64,000 nt of DNA from Cloacimonetes bacterium SCGC AAA252-N17 (lineage in GTDB: Bacteria > Cloacimonadota > Cloacimonadia > JGIOTU-2). The notes below the pieces were generated by a model. The model was not told the origin of the DNA and made no database searches. It saw only the letters and a list, made by a program, of their open reading frames with translations. The stretch covers positions 13,345 to 77,344 of the forward strand of contig ASNI01000004.1 in assembly GCA_000404785.1 (NCBI GenBank), read 5' to 3'. Of this stretch, positions 17,147 to 25,269 are shown one piece after another (positions within the stretch are counted from its first letter, which is position 1; each line of letters opens with the position of its first letter). The translations under genes and the position numbers were made by a program.

Positions 17147-18391
17147 ATGCTCAAAAAAATAGACACAGCCCAATTGGATGCGCTTCTCAAGATTATACGG
17201 ACAATTAATTCCCATCTTAATCTTGATAAAGTGTTGGAATCCGTAATGGATGTCACTACTCAAGCAATACAAGTGGAAGCATCCTCCCTTGTTCTTATCG
17301 ATGAAGAAACGAATGAGCTCCTTTTCCATGTGACAGAAGGTGAAAAAGCAAAGATCATCAAAACGATACGGATGAAAGCGGGTGAAGGTATTGTCGGATG
17401 GGTCATAAAAGAAGAAAAAGCCGTGCTTGTTAATGATGTATCAAAAGACAAACGTTTTTACAAAGCTGCTGATAAAAAAAGTGGATTCATTACAAAATCA
17501 ATCCTCTGCGTACCTATGTGCACCGCTGATAAATGCCTTGGTGCAATTGAAGTTATAAATAAAATGAATAACGAAGATTTTGATGATGCAGATAGAATTT
17601 TTCTTGAAGCGATCTCTTCTCAGGCAGCTATTGCCATAGAAAATGCAAAACTCCACGAGCGTATCGTGAAAAATGAACGGCTTGCAGCTATCGGGCAAAC
17701 AGTCTCCGGGCTTGCACATTGCATAAAAAACATACTTAATGGAATCCAGGGCGGGTCTTATATTCTGGATCTCGGAATAAAGAAGGAAAAATTCTCAAAT
17801 ATTGATAAGGGCTGGGGTATCATAAAAAAGAATAACGAATTCATGAAGGAACTCGTGCTTGACATGCTATCATATTCCAAGGAGCGAGAACCTGAATACT
17901 GTACTGTTGATGTGAACGAACTTGTTAAAAGTGTCTGCGAGCTAATGGAGCAAAAGGGAAAAGAGAAGAATGTTTCAATGCAATTTCTGCCGGAAGAATC
18001 TCTCAATGAAGTTGAGATCGACACCAAAGGAGTAAAGCGCTGTGTTTTGAATCTCATTTCCAATGCCATCGATGCTTGTGAAGAAGTAGACGGGGGCTCT
18101 GTCGATGTATCCGTACAAAATACAAAAGGCAAGATCTTCCGAATTCATGTTGCCGATTCAGGTATTGGTATGTCGTCGGAAACGCAGGCGAAACTATTCC
18201 AGGTTTTTTTCAGCACAAAGGGCTCAAAAGGTACAGGACTAGGACTTGCCGTGTCCTATAAGATCATTAAAGAGCATGGAGGAAATATTTCTGTTGACTC
18301 AAAAAAGGGGAAGGGCACAAAATTTACAATAACGTTACCAAAGAAACGAAAAAATAACTTATTGCTGGAGGTAAGCAATGGCAGAGAATAA
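17147..18391 (+). CDS. Cytoplasmic GAF-domain sensor histidine kinase
   Basis: Soluble kinase of about 414 residues: an N-terminal helix, a GAF domain (about 25-175, with GEGIVGWVIKEEKAVLVNDV typical of sensory GAF), a HisKA-like region with H191 in SGLAHCIKNIL, and a HATPase_c domain (N-box NLISNAIDAC, G1 DSGIGM, G2 GSKGTGLGLAV). The ATG at 17147 is preferred because GGTGA lies at SD distance; in-frame TTG and GTG precede it. The stop overlaps the downstream receiver gene, so they form a cognate pair. Signal unknown. Confidence 0.88.
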   Translation: MLKKIDTAQLDALLKIIRTINSHLNLDKVLESVMDVTTQAIQVEASSLVLIDEETNELLFHVTEGEKAKIIKTIRMKAGEGIVGWVIKEEKAVLVNDVSKDKRFYKAADKKSGFITKSILCVPMCTADKCLGAIEVINKMNNEDFDDADRIFLEAISSQAAIAIENAKLHERIVKNERLAAIGQTVSGLAHCIKNILNGIQGGSYILDLGIKKEKFSNIDKGWGIIKKNNEFMKELVLDMLSYSKEREPEYCTVDVNELVKSVCELMEQKGKEKNVSMQFLPEESLNEVEIDTKGVKRCVLNLISNAIDACEEVDGGSVDVSVQNTKGKIFRIHVADSGIGMSSETQAKLFQVFFSTKGSKGTGLGLAVSYKIIKEHGGNISVDSKKGKGTKFTITLPKKRKNNLLLEVSNGRE

Positions 18392-18776
18392 AAAGATACT
18401 TATTATTGATGACGAGCCGGACGCAATTGCGTTTTCAGAAGCAATGCTTTCTGAGCTCGGAGAATTTGACATTGAGACTGCTATTAATGGTCTCGAAGGA
18501 TTGCAGAAAGCCGAAATGATAAAACCCGATCTAATCATTTTGGATATCCAAATGCCTGTCATGAATGGTTTTCAAGTTTTTAAAGAACTTAAGAAGAAGG
18601 AAGCAACAGATACTATTCCTGTTATCATGCTTACAGGAATTGCATCAACAACAGGGCTTCGATACGATGCAAAAGATATGGGCATTACTCTCGGCTCAGA
18701 ACCTGATGCCTATATTGATAAACCCATTGAGCCCGAAGAGTTTCAAAAAACCGTCAGCTCTATTCTCGGACTGTAA
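18378..18776 (+). CDS. Single-domain response regulator (CheY-like)
   Basis: This receiver domain only has acidic pocket D11-D12, phospho-acceptor D56 in LIILDIQMPVMNG and the switch lysine in DKPIEPEEF. It overlaps the kinase gene by 14 bp and has a strong SD (TGGAGG) inside it. There is no output domain, so it acts by protein contact or in a phosphorelay. Confidence 0.92.
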   Translation: MAENKKILIIDDEPDAIAFSEAMLSELGEFDIETAINGLEGLQKAEMIKPDLIILDIQMPVMNGFQVFKELKKKEATDTIPVIMLTGIASTTGLRYDAKDMGITLGSEPDAYIDKPIEPEEFQKTVSSILGL

Positions 18777-18844
18777 TTAATTCATTGGCCTATTTATTAA
18801 GATAAAAAATTTTTGTATAAGCATAAAAATTTTGTCATAATCTA

Positions 18845-20968
18845 ATGAAAAAGAAAAAACGAGGACTACAAAAGCAAATTCTAGTTCTCTATTTTTTATT
18901 CACCTTCTCCCTTGTATTCATTCTGATCTTCAGTGTCTGGCAGCTTACCAAGCTCGGTATTTCAGAATTTGAATATGAGAGAATTTCCCGTTTGCTTACA
19001 AATCTGAAAACACTTCAACGCGATTATACAAACAAACTAAATAATTTTACCTCTGAAATCGCAAATAACCCGGCTCTTGTTGCTTCTGTAGAAAGTCAAG
19101 ACTTTGAATCTATTCATTCAATACTTAATTCCTATGACGACCATTCTCTTGCAAGCTACATGGCTATCTTTGATGCTAAAGGCACTATACTTTATGGCGA
19201 ACAATGGGAACTTGTCGAATCTTTTCTGCCGGAAATGCTCTCCTTAGCAAAACAGAATACAACTCAAGGTTTTTCTGCAAGTTTTTCAAACAAGATATTC
19301 TACTTCTCTTACACTCCTCTTTATTCTGAAAATGATCAAGAGAAAACATTTTTAGGGCTTTTTATCAATGTAAATCAGATATCCCCTTCTGAAATTGGAG
19401 CAGCTCAGGATCCCCACATATTTCTTTTGCCTTTTTCTGTGCCACTCAATCCAGAGCAGGAGATCCTTAAAAAAATTATTCCCGAACTCGACAAAAAACT
19501 TCCAGCTGTTTTAAAAACTAAAAATCGCGAATCTGTTTTACGCTTGAATGTGGAAACTGCTGTTGGGTTGCTTGTCAATTATAATATATTCCGCGAACCT
19601 GCCTCACTCACTGTTTATATTTATGATCGCGAATTCAATAAATTTTATCGTCAAAGTATAGTCTTCTTCTTCCTTATCCTGGTTGCATCAAGCTTGGTTA
19701 TTGTCAGTTTTTTAAGCAACTGGTTCAGCAAAAAAATAATGCAGCCCATAAAACAGGTAAGTGAAAAAATGCAGAGGATCGAGAAAAATCCTCTTGCCAT
19801 TGAACATATTGAAGATGAATATGGCGGTGAGTTGAGCGATATGATTTCTGCATTCAGCTCGATGAACAGGTCGATTGTCGAATATAATAAATCTTTGCTC
19901 GAGTATAAAGTCCTTACTGATAATATTGACATCGGAGTGCTGTGGATGGACTCAAAGATGAATATCCTTATTTGTAATCCAAGTGCTATGGGCATTTTTG
20001 AGCTTATTTCTCTCGATGAGATCATCGGCAAGAATCTGTCCGAATTCATTCATCTTGATGAAGATCTATTATCCAAAGCCCATGAAGACAGCGTGACAAT
20101 TCCTCAGCTCGAAATTAGTCTTCCCGGCAAAAAGAAGTTTGTAAAATTTGTTATCCTGAATATCAAAGCTGTTGATGATACGGTCGGCTTGCGCATGGTT
20201 GCAACTATAACCGACATAACACAAAAAATTAATGAAAAAAGAGCCCGTGAAACTCTTGAAAAAGCCCGTGAAGCTCTCGAAATGGAAGTCATAAAGAGTA
20301 ACAAATTCTCCGAGATCGGAAGAAGGGTCGAAGGTGTGGTGCACAATATGAACTCTCCGCTTAATTCTATCCTCGGGTATGCACAGCTTGTGAAAAAAGA
20401 ATATCCTAATAATGACGATGTAGATAAGATTATTGAGGCAGCTAAAAATATTTCACAATCCATAAAAACCTTGTTACGAAAAGTGCAACAAGATAATATA
20501 TCTATGATGCGACCAATTGACATTAACCAGCTTATTGAGCAGGAACTCGAACTTTTAAAACACAATCTTTTCTTCAAGCATTATGTTGTGTTAGAAAAAA
20601 GTCTTTTTAAAGATCTTCCAACCGTGAAAGCAGTATATAGCGATATAAGCCAGAGTTTTACTAACCTTGTAAATAATGCCATAGAGGCAATGCGGGATAG
20701 TAAAGAGCGCAATATTTGGGTGCGCACATATCAAACTTCTGACTTTATCGCAATAGAAGTACGCGATAGTGGAGAAGGAATTGAAGAGAGATATCATTCC
20801 ACGATATTTGAACCTTATTTTACATCGAAAAAGGAAAAAGAACAAGGCGGTTTTGGTCTTGGTCTTGCGATCTGTAAAAATGTTGTAGATCGCTATGGCG
20901 GTTATATTACAGTGCGCTCAGAACCGGGTAAAGGAAGCACATTTACAGTATTTCTTCCCTATGAATAA
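18845..20968 (+). CDS. Membrane-bound HAMP/PAS sensor histidine kinase
   Basis: The 707-residue kinase has TM1 (about 14-38), a roughly 230-residue periplasmic sensor region, TM2 (about 272-295), HAMP (about 296-345), PAS (about 355-465, ending in a coiled segment of Arg/Glu repeats), HisKA with H500 in GVVHNMNSPLNSILGYAQL, and HATPase_c with NLVNNAIEAM, DSGEGI and GFGLGLAICKN. The gene begins 69 bp after the receiver gene and is followed 16 bp later by a sigma-54 activator. The pair resembles NtrB-NtrC or PilS-PilR organisation. Confidence 0.9.
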   Translation: MKKKKRGLQKQILVLYFLFTFSLVFILIFSVWQLTKLGISEFEYERISRLLTNLKTLQRDYTNKLNNFTSEIANNPALVASVESQDFESIHSILNSYDDHSLASYMAIFDAKGTILYGEQWELVESFLPEMLSLAKQNTTQGFSASFSNKIFYFSYTPLYSENDQEKTFLGLFINVNQISPSEIGAAQDPHIFLLPFSVPLNPEQEILKKIIPELDKKLPAVLKTKNRESVLRLNVETAVGLLVNYNIFREPASLTVYIYDREFNKFYRQSIVFFFLILVASSLVIVSFLSNWFSKKIMQPIKQVSEKMQRIEKNPLAIEHIEDEYGGELSDMISAFSSMNRSIVEYNKSLLEYKVLTDNIDIGVLWMDSKMNILICNPSAMGIFELISLDEIIGKNLSEFIHLDEDLLSKAHEDSVTIPQLEISLPGKKKFVKFVILNIKAVDDTVGLRMVATITDITQKINEKRARETLEKAREALEMEVIKSNKFSEIGRRVEGVVHNMNSPLNSILGYAQLVKKEYPNNDDVDKIIEAAKNISQSIKTLLRKVQQDNISMMRPIDINQLIEQELELLKHNLFFKHYVVLEKSLFKDLPTVKAVYSDISQSFTNLVNNAIEAMRDSKERNIWVRTYQTSDFIAIEVRDSGEGIEERYHSTIFEPYFTSKKEKEQGGFGLGLAICKNVVDRYGGYITVRSEPGKGSTFTVFLPYE

Positions 20969-20983
20969 AAGTGAAATAAAACC

Positions 20984-22414
20984 ATGAAAAATGATATAAC
21001 CCAGACAGAATTCTTCAAACAAAATGCTAAAATTCTCATTGTAGATGATGAACAGGACACATTGGATATTTTTCGCCGTCATCTTGAGGATGAATACGAT
21101 ATTGATACAGCCCGTTCTGCCGAAGAAGCACTTGAAAAGTTAGAGAGTAATACCTATCATATTGCAATGACTGATATGGTGATGCCGGGCACAGACGGTA
21201 TCGAGCTTCTCACACATATAAAGAAGCGCTGGCCCCATGTTGCAGTGGTTATGATAAGTGGAAAAGCTACAATAGGAATGGCTGTCGAAGCCATGAAAAC
21301 CGGGGCTGAAGAATTTATAGAAAAACCGGTAGAAGATCTCGATCTGCTGAAGATCATCATAAAAAAAATACTCAAAACAAAATGGCAGCATGAAGAAATT
21401 AAGCGACTGAGAAGCATACTTGCACACGAATTTGATAGAACACAGATCACCGGAAACAGTCTTATCATTCAAAAGGTTATGGAAAAAGTAAAAAGAATTG
21501 CCCCACTCGACACTACTGTTCTTATAACCGGCGAAACAGGCGTTGGTAAAGATATATTTGCCGATCTTATATATCTTAATAGTAAAAGAAAAACGCAAAA
21601 ATTTGTTGCGGTCAACTGCGGTAGTCTTCCTGAGAATCTTCTTGAAAGTATGCTTTTTGGTCATAAAAAGGGCTCCTTCACCGACGCGATAAGGGATAAA
21701 GTCGGCTACTTTCAGGAAGCAGACGGGGGTACGCTTTTCCTTGATGAAATAACAGAAACCAACAAAACCTTTCAGGTAAAACTTCTGCGCGTTCTTGAGA
21801 AAGGTGTGGTCAGACCGGTCGGTGGTGATATTGATATTGAAGTTAATGTGCGCATTATCACCTCTACAAATAAGGACATTGAAAAGGAAGTAAAATATGG
21901 CAATTTCCGTCAGGATCTTTACTACCGCCTTAATGTAATTCACCTTCATATCCCACCTCTTCGTGAAAGGAGGGAGGATATTCCACTCCTCACCAACGTA
22001 TTTGTTCGCGAATTTAGAGAGAAATATGATAAGCCAAACCTTGAAATATCAGATACTGTTATGTCTGTCCTTATCTCTCAAGAATGGGAAGGAAATGTTC
22101 GGGAGCTGAAAAATGCAATCGAGCATGCAGTTGCAATGGCTGCTCATAATAAAATTATTCCAGAGGATCTACCTGACCATATCTATCAAACTAGAATTTC
22201 TTCAAAAAATATGTCTGCACAAAATTTTATGCACCTGCCATTTGCTGAAGCAAAAGAAGAGTTTGAAAAATCGTACATCGAGGGATTAATAAAAAACTGT
22301 AACGGTGATGTTACTAAAGCTGCAAATATTTCGCAGATAAAAAGACAAAATATTTACGATAAATTTAAAAAATATCATATTGATATTAACAGGTATAGAA
22401 AAAATAATAGTTAG
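20984..22414 (+). CDS. NtrC-family sigma-54-dependent response regulator
   Basis: Receiver domain (about 15-135, phospho-acceptor D64 in AMTDMVMPG), AAA+ domain (about 152-390; Walker A GETGVGKD at 183-190; Walker B GGTLFLDEI; arginine-finger region FRQDLYYRLN) and a C-terminal Fis-type helix-turn-helix (about 430-470, GDVTKAANISQIKRQNIYDKF). The sigma-54 contact loop reads GSFTDA rather than GAFTGA; F and T are kept. Its nearest candidate target is the sigma-54-type promoter at 23105 before the pilin gene, suggesting a PilR-like role (inference). Confidence 0.93.
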   Translation: MKNDITQTEFFKQNAKILIVDDEQDTLDIFRRHLEDEYDIDTARSAEEALEKLESNTYHIAMTDMVMPGTDGIELLTHIKKRWPHVAVVMISGKATIGMAVEAMKTGAEEFIEKPVEDLDLLKIIIKKILKTKWQHEEIKRLRSILAHEFDRTQITGNSLIIQKVMEKVKRIAPLDTTVLITGETGVGKDIFADLIYLNSKRKTQKFVAVNCGSLPENLLESMLFGHKKGSFTDAIRDKVGYFQEADGGTLFLDEITETNKTFQVKLLRVLEKGVVRPVGGDIDIEVNVRIITSTNKDIEKEVKYGNFRQDLYYRLNVIHLHIPPLRERREDIPLLTNVFVREFREKYDKPNLEISDTVMSVLISQEWEGNVRELKNAIEHAVAMAAHNKIIPEDLPDHIYQTRISSKNMSAQNFMHLPFAEAKEEFEKSYIEGLIKNCNGDVTKAANISQIKRQNIYDKFKKYHIDINRYRKNNS

Positions 22415-22602
22415 AGTTGTTGCAATCGTTGCGATTCAGTTACAATGGTGTATAAATACCAAATTACAAATATCAAATATCAAATAAAATTTCAAATTTC
22501 AAATCAACATTTCTTAGAAGTCAGAAAATCGATTCTTAATATTGTAAAAATACAAGCACAAATTTGAATTGGATACATTGAATATTTGGACATTTTGGTT
22601 TT

Positions 22603-22737
22603 TTACCCCGTGAGATAAGCCTTTATCTAATTTTGGTTATTATTAATTCATATTTACCCCTGTTAGATAATTATATATAATGTTTTTGAAACAAGCTATA
22701 GAATATCTATCTAACAGGGTTTATCTAACGGGGTGAA
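22603..22737. repeat. Nested inverted repeat of an ACCCCGTTAGATAA-type motif
   Basis: Four related copies of one motif lie in 135 bp: two direct (TTACCCCGTGAGATAA at 22603-22618; ACCCCTGTTAGATAA at 22656-22670) and two inverted (TATCTAACAGGGT at 22708-22720; TTATCTAACGGGGTGAA at 22721-22737). The outer pair and the inner pair can each form a stem. Could be a miniature mobile element, regulator binding sites or a structured RNA. Confidence 0.6.
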
Positions 22738-22887
22738 TTTTATTTGAAATTAGTAATTCGTCCCCGCGTCTGCAGGGATAGAAATTATAGAATTTATTCT
22801 CTACGAACATTAGCGTCATAAATATATGACATACATCCCTAATATGTAATTATTTTATGACAGAATATCATCCTAAAAATCTTAATG

Positions 22888-22913
22888 CATTCCAAACGAA
22901 GGCGTTGGGAATG
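22888..22913. repeat. Imperfect hairpin
   Basis: CATTCCAAACG and CGTTGGGAATG around an AAGG loop pair with a single mismatch. Part of the palindrome cluster before the pilin gene; no T-run follows, so not a canonical terminator. Confidence 0.5.
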
Positions 22914-22928
22914 AGTATAAAATAGTTT

Positions 22929-22952
22929 ATTCCCGTTCTGGAGAACGGGAAT
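22929..22952. repeat. Perfect hairpin repeat
   Basis: ATTCCCGTTCT and AGAACGGGAAT form a perfect 11-bp inverted repeat around GG. The TTCCCG/CGGGAA core recurs in other intergenic palindromes of this window (9405, 23161). Confidence 0.6.
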
Positions 22953-23104
22953 CCAGATGGCTATATTTAGAGTGCAAAATGTGGAGTACTTCTCTCCTGA
23001 GAAGGTTATAATAAACCTTTGTATTATTTTCAAACAGGTTTACTTAAAAAAATAAAATTGATCTTGACAGAAAAAAAAATTTTTAAAAAAGTCAAATAAA
23101 AATT

Positions 23105-23119
23105 TGGCATATAATTTGC
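23105..23119 (+). promoter_or_regulatory. Sigma-54-type (-24/-12) promoter of the pilin gene
   Basis: TGGCATATAATTTGC has the -24 GG and -12 GC elements with the exact sigma-54 spacing (TGGCAnn-N4-TTGC). Predicted transcription start is about 23131, giving a roughly 70-nt leader to the pilin ATG at 23203. An NtrC-type activator is encoded just upstream (20984-22414). Confidence 0.7.
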
Positions 23120-23160
23120 ATTATATATTTATATTAATAAAAGATGTGAAAATTCCCCAA

Positions 23161-23179
23161 TTCCCGTTTTTTACGGGAA
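23161..23179 (+). repeat. Hairpin in the pilin mRNA leader
   Basis: TTCCCGT-TTTTT-ACGGGAA, a 7-bp stem located 11 bp before the SD (TAGGAGG, 23191-23197). It may stabilise the 5' end of an abundant transcript (inference). Confidence 0.5.
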
Positions 23180-23202
23180 AAAAATAATGTTAGGAGGATA
23201 AC

Positions 23203-23646
23203 ATGGGAATGCAACAAATACTGCTCATTGTATTGAGCGTAATTATCGTAGGTGCAGCTGTCGCTGTTGGTATTACGATGTTCAGTACCCAGGCTGTGAA
23301 CGCAAACCGCTCGGCAGTTCTTATGGACCTGAACACCTTTGGTGCAGCAGCTATAGCATATTATAAGACACCTACTGACCAGGGCGGTGGCGGCCACTCT
23401 TTTGAGGCTTCTTGCGACTCAGTTGGATACTACCTCGCTAATAACTATAGTACGACTGGCAAAACAATTACCAATGATAATGGTGATGTCTATACGTTAT
23501 CAATTGACGGTGATAATCTAAAAATAGTTGGTGTGGGAACTGAAAAAGGAAGAAGCACGGTGGTTGGCTGTGGCGACAGAGTTGGTGGCACAATGACTAT
23601 TGACCCTGAGGCATCTGACCCGCTTGTTCTAACCCTTACTAATTGA
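23203..23646 (+). CDS. Type IV pilin-like protein, probable major pilin
   Basis: The 147-residue protein starts MGMQQILLIVLSVIIVGAAV, one N-terminal hydrophobic helix (about 5-27), followed by a helical then beta-rich domain with four cysteines that could form disulfides. There is no canonical leader with GFTLIEL and no Glu at +5; if a prepilin peptidase cuts, the only nearby Gly is G2. Evidence for pilin identity is the fold pattern, a strong SD, its own sigma-54-type promoter, its own terminator and the adjacent GspF/GspE genes. Could alternatively be a leaderless pilus component. Confidence 0.7.
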   Translation: MGMQQILLIVLSVIIVGAAVAVGITMFSTQAVNANRSAVLMDLNTFGAAAIAYYKTPTDQGGGGHSFEASCDSVGYYLANNYSTTGKTITNDNGDVYTLSIDGDNLKIVGVGTEKGRSTVVGCGDRVGGTMTIDPEASDPLVLTLTN

Positions 23647-23688
23647 CAAGTAAGACAGCAGATAGTAAAAATCGCTGTTTGTAAAATT

Positions 23689-23731
23689 ATATGGGAGGTT
23701 GGAATTGATGCCTGCCTCCCATATTTTTCTT
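23689..23731 (+). terminator. Rho-independent terminator after the pilin gene
   Basis: A 10-bp stem (ATATGGGAGG at 23689-23698 with its partner at 23715-23724) is followed by TTTTTCTT. It separates the pilin mRNA from the assembly genes and would let the pilin be made in excess, with limited read-through downstream. Confidence 0.85.
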
Positions 23732-23793
23732 ATTTACAGATTCCATGACAGAATGGACCGTAACAACCATAGGTTAATAAAAAGTAAGTAGCT

Positions 23794-25146
23794 ATGTTAA
23801 AAGAATATCGCTATCAAGGTATATCACTTAGTGGTAAAACCATACAAGGTATAGTATTAGCACATAACAATTCAAAATCTAAAGAGTTAATTAAAGGGCT
23901 TGCTTCCAAACATAGATTACGAATCAATTCCATACTTCCTAAGAAAAAATTTATTTATGTAGTAAAGCTGCCAAATGGGAAGAAGATAAGAGGTAGGCAG
24001 GCAGCATTTACCAAGCAGGAAGTAGCAGATGCCCTTGCAAAGATTGGATATCATAATGCAAAAATCCAACCCGTTCTTTTTGATATAAAACGCAAGCCAT
24101 CTTCTGCAGATATAATGATGTTTGTTAATCTTAGTTCATTCCTGTTAAAAGAAAAGATGGCGTATGACAAGATTCTTCGTATGTTGGCAGACGAAGAATC
24201 AAATCCTACATTAAAGGAAACCCTAAAGAAGATTGAAAGCCAGTTAAAATCTGGCAAAGAAGGTTCAGAAGTTTTTGCACGCTTTTCTGATATTTTTGGG
24301 AAATTCCCTGCTTATATGCTTGGCTTGGCAACCAAAAGTGGTAATATGGCAGAAGTCTACGATGCTACTGCAAAGTTCATGGAACGTGATCAGGAATATA
24401 AAAAAAGTATGAAACAAGCATTGATTGCTCCAGCTCTCACAGTATTGGCTACAATAGCAGCATGCGTATGGTATATTGTTTCTATTTTCCCGGCAACTGC
24501 AAATCTATTTATCAAATTTAATATAGAAGTTCCCCCTATGACAGCAGCAACCTTAAGAATGAGTAATTATTTAGGGGCTAATTGGTGGCGGATGCTTCTT
24601 CTTATTATTATACCTGTAATGATAATTTTGCGATGGTGGAAAACTCCAAAAGGGATGGTATGGAGAGATAGGTTTTTAATTAAGTTACCAATTGTAGGAC
24701 ATCTTTTGCATAAATCAAGCATTGAGATATTTTTTAGAGTTTTTTCTGCTATCTATGCAGGAGCGGCTGATAATATAGCGACATTACAAGCTTCTGCAGA
24801 AGCTTGCAGGAATGCTTACATGGAAAAAGGGGTTAAGGAGATAACAATTCCACTTATGCTGAAAGAAGGTATGTCATTAGTGCCAGCCCTTGCAACTGCC
24901 GATGTTTTTAACAGAACCACATTAAGCAGGTTGAGAACAGGAGTAGAGACAGGGAATGTTCTGCAAGCTGCCCAGCAGATTGCCCTATTCTATGAAAAAG
25001 AAACAACATACAAGATAAAGAATATAATTCAATATGTTCAGACTATAGTTGGTGCTTTTATAGCACTGGCAATTACCATCTTAACCATAGTTTCCGCAGA
25101 AGTTGCCTTTGTATCACCTCCCATACCGGGAATAAGTGGAATGTAA
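23794..25146 (+). CDS. pilC: Type IV pilus/type II secretion inner-membrane platform protein (GspF/PilC)
   Basis: The 450-residue polytopic protein has two T2SSF domains (about 115-235 and 310-440). The N-terminal cytoplasmic segment begins with the usual LKEYRYQGISLSGKTIQGIV. Three transmembrane helices lie at about 208-236, 266-286 and 408-434. The platform couples the assembly ATPase to pilus extrusion. It follows the pilin terminator and precedes the assembly ATPase. Confidence 0.92.
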   Translation: MLKEYRYQGISLSGKTIQGIVLAHNNSKSKELIKGLASKHRLRINSILPKKKFIYVVKLPNGKKIRGRQAAFTKQEVADALAKIGYHNAKIQPVLFDIKRKPSSADIMMFVNLSSFLLKEKMAYDKILRMLADEESNPTLKETLKKIESQLKSGKEGSEVFARFSDIFGKFPAYMLGLATKSGNMAEVYDATAKFMERDQEYKKSMKQALIAPALTVLATIAACVWYIVSIFPATANLFIKFNIEVPPMTAATLRMSNYLGANWWRMLLLIIIPVMIILRWWKTPKGMVWRDRFLIKLPIVGHLLHKSSIEIFFRVFSAIYAGAADNIATLQASAEACRNAYMEKGVKEITIPLMLKEGMSLVPALATADVFNRTTLSRLRTGVETGNVLQAAQQIALFYEKETTYKIKNIIQYVQTIVGAFIALAITILTIVSAEVAFVSPPIPGISGM

Positions 25147-25177
25147 ATTAAGTCATTTGTAATTTGTAATTTATCCT

Positions 25178-25214
25178 CGTTCCCAATCCCCAATTGAATT
25201 GGGGATTGGGAACG
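25178..25214. repeat. Perfect 37-nt palindrome between pilC and pilB
   Basis: CGTTCCCAATCCCCAATT is followed by one base and its exact reverse complement. Non-coding, 31 bp after the pilC stop. No T-run follows, so not a standard terminator; looks like a palindromic intergenic repeat. Confidence 0.75.
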
Positions 25215-25223
25215 AAGTGAATG

Positions 25224-25248
25224 GGTTACCAAACTGGATTTGGTAACC
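25224..25248. repeat. Second perfect hairpin before pilB
   Basis: GGTTACCAAA, loop CTGGA, then TTTGGTAACC: a perfect 10-bp stem 9 bp after the previous palindrome and 21 bp before the pilB ATG. A TTG that would extend the pilB frame lies inside it and is therefore an unlikely start. Confidence 0.7.
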
Positions 25249-25269
25249 AGAAATGTAAAAAAGAAAAAT

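Larger units (their letters stand above)
22415..23104. other. Non-coding, repeat-rich intergenic region before the pilin promoter
   Basis: No convincing ORF. After the regulator stop comes a low-complexity stretch of CAAATATCAAATATCAAA type (about 22460-22510), then a nested inverted repeat (22603-22737), two perfect or near-perfect hairpins (22888-22913 and 22929-22952) and an A/T-rich run leading to the sigma-54-type promoter. It marks the left edge of the pilus locus, whose codon choice also looks more AT-rich than the upstream kinases. Confidence 0.6.

Noticed and set aside
18815..18841. TTGTAT-N17-CATAAT as promoter of the HAMP/PAS kinase
   Set aside because: The -10 ends 4 bp before the ATG, so transcription would begin inside the coding region.
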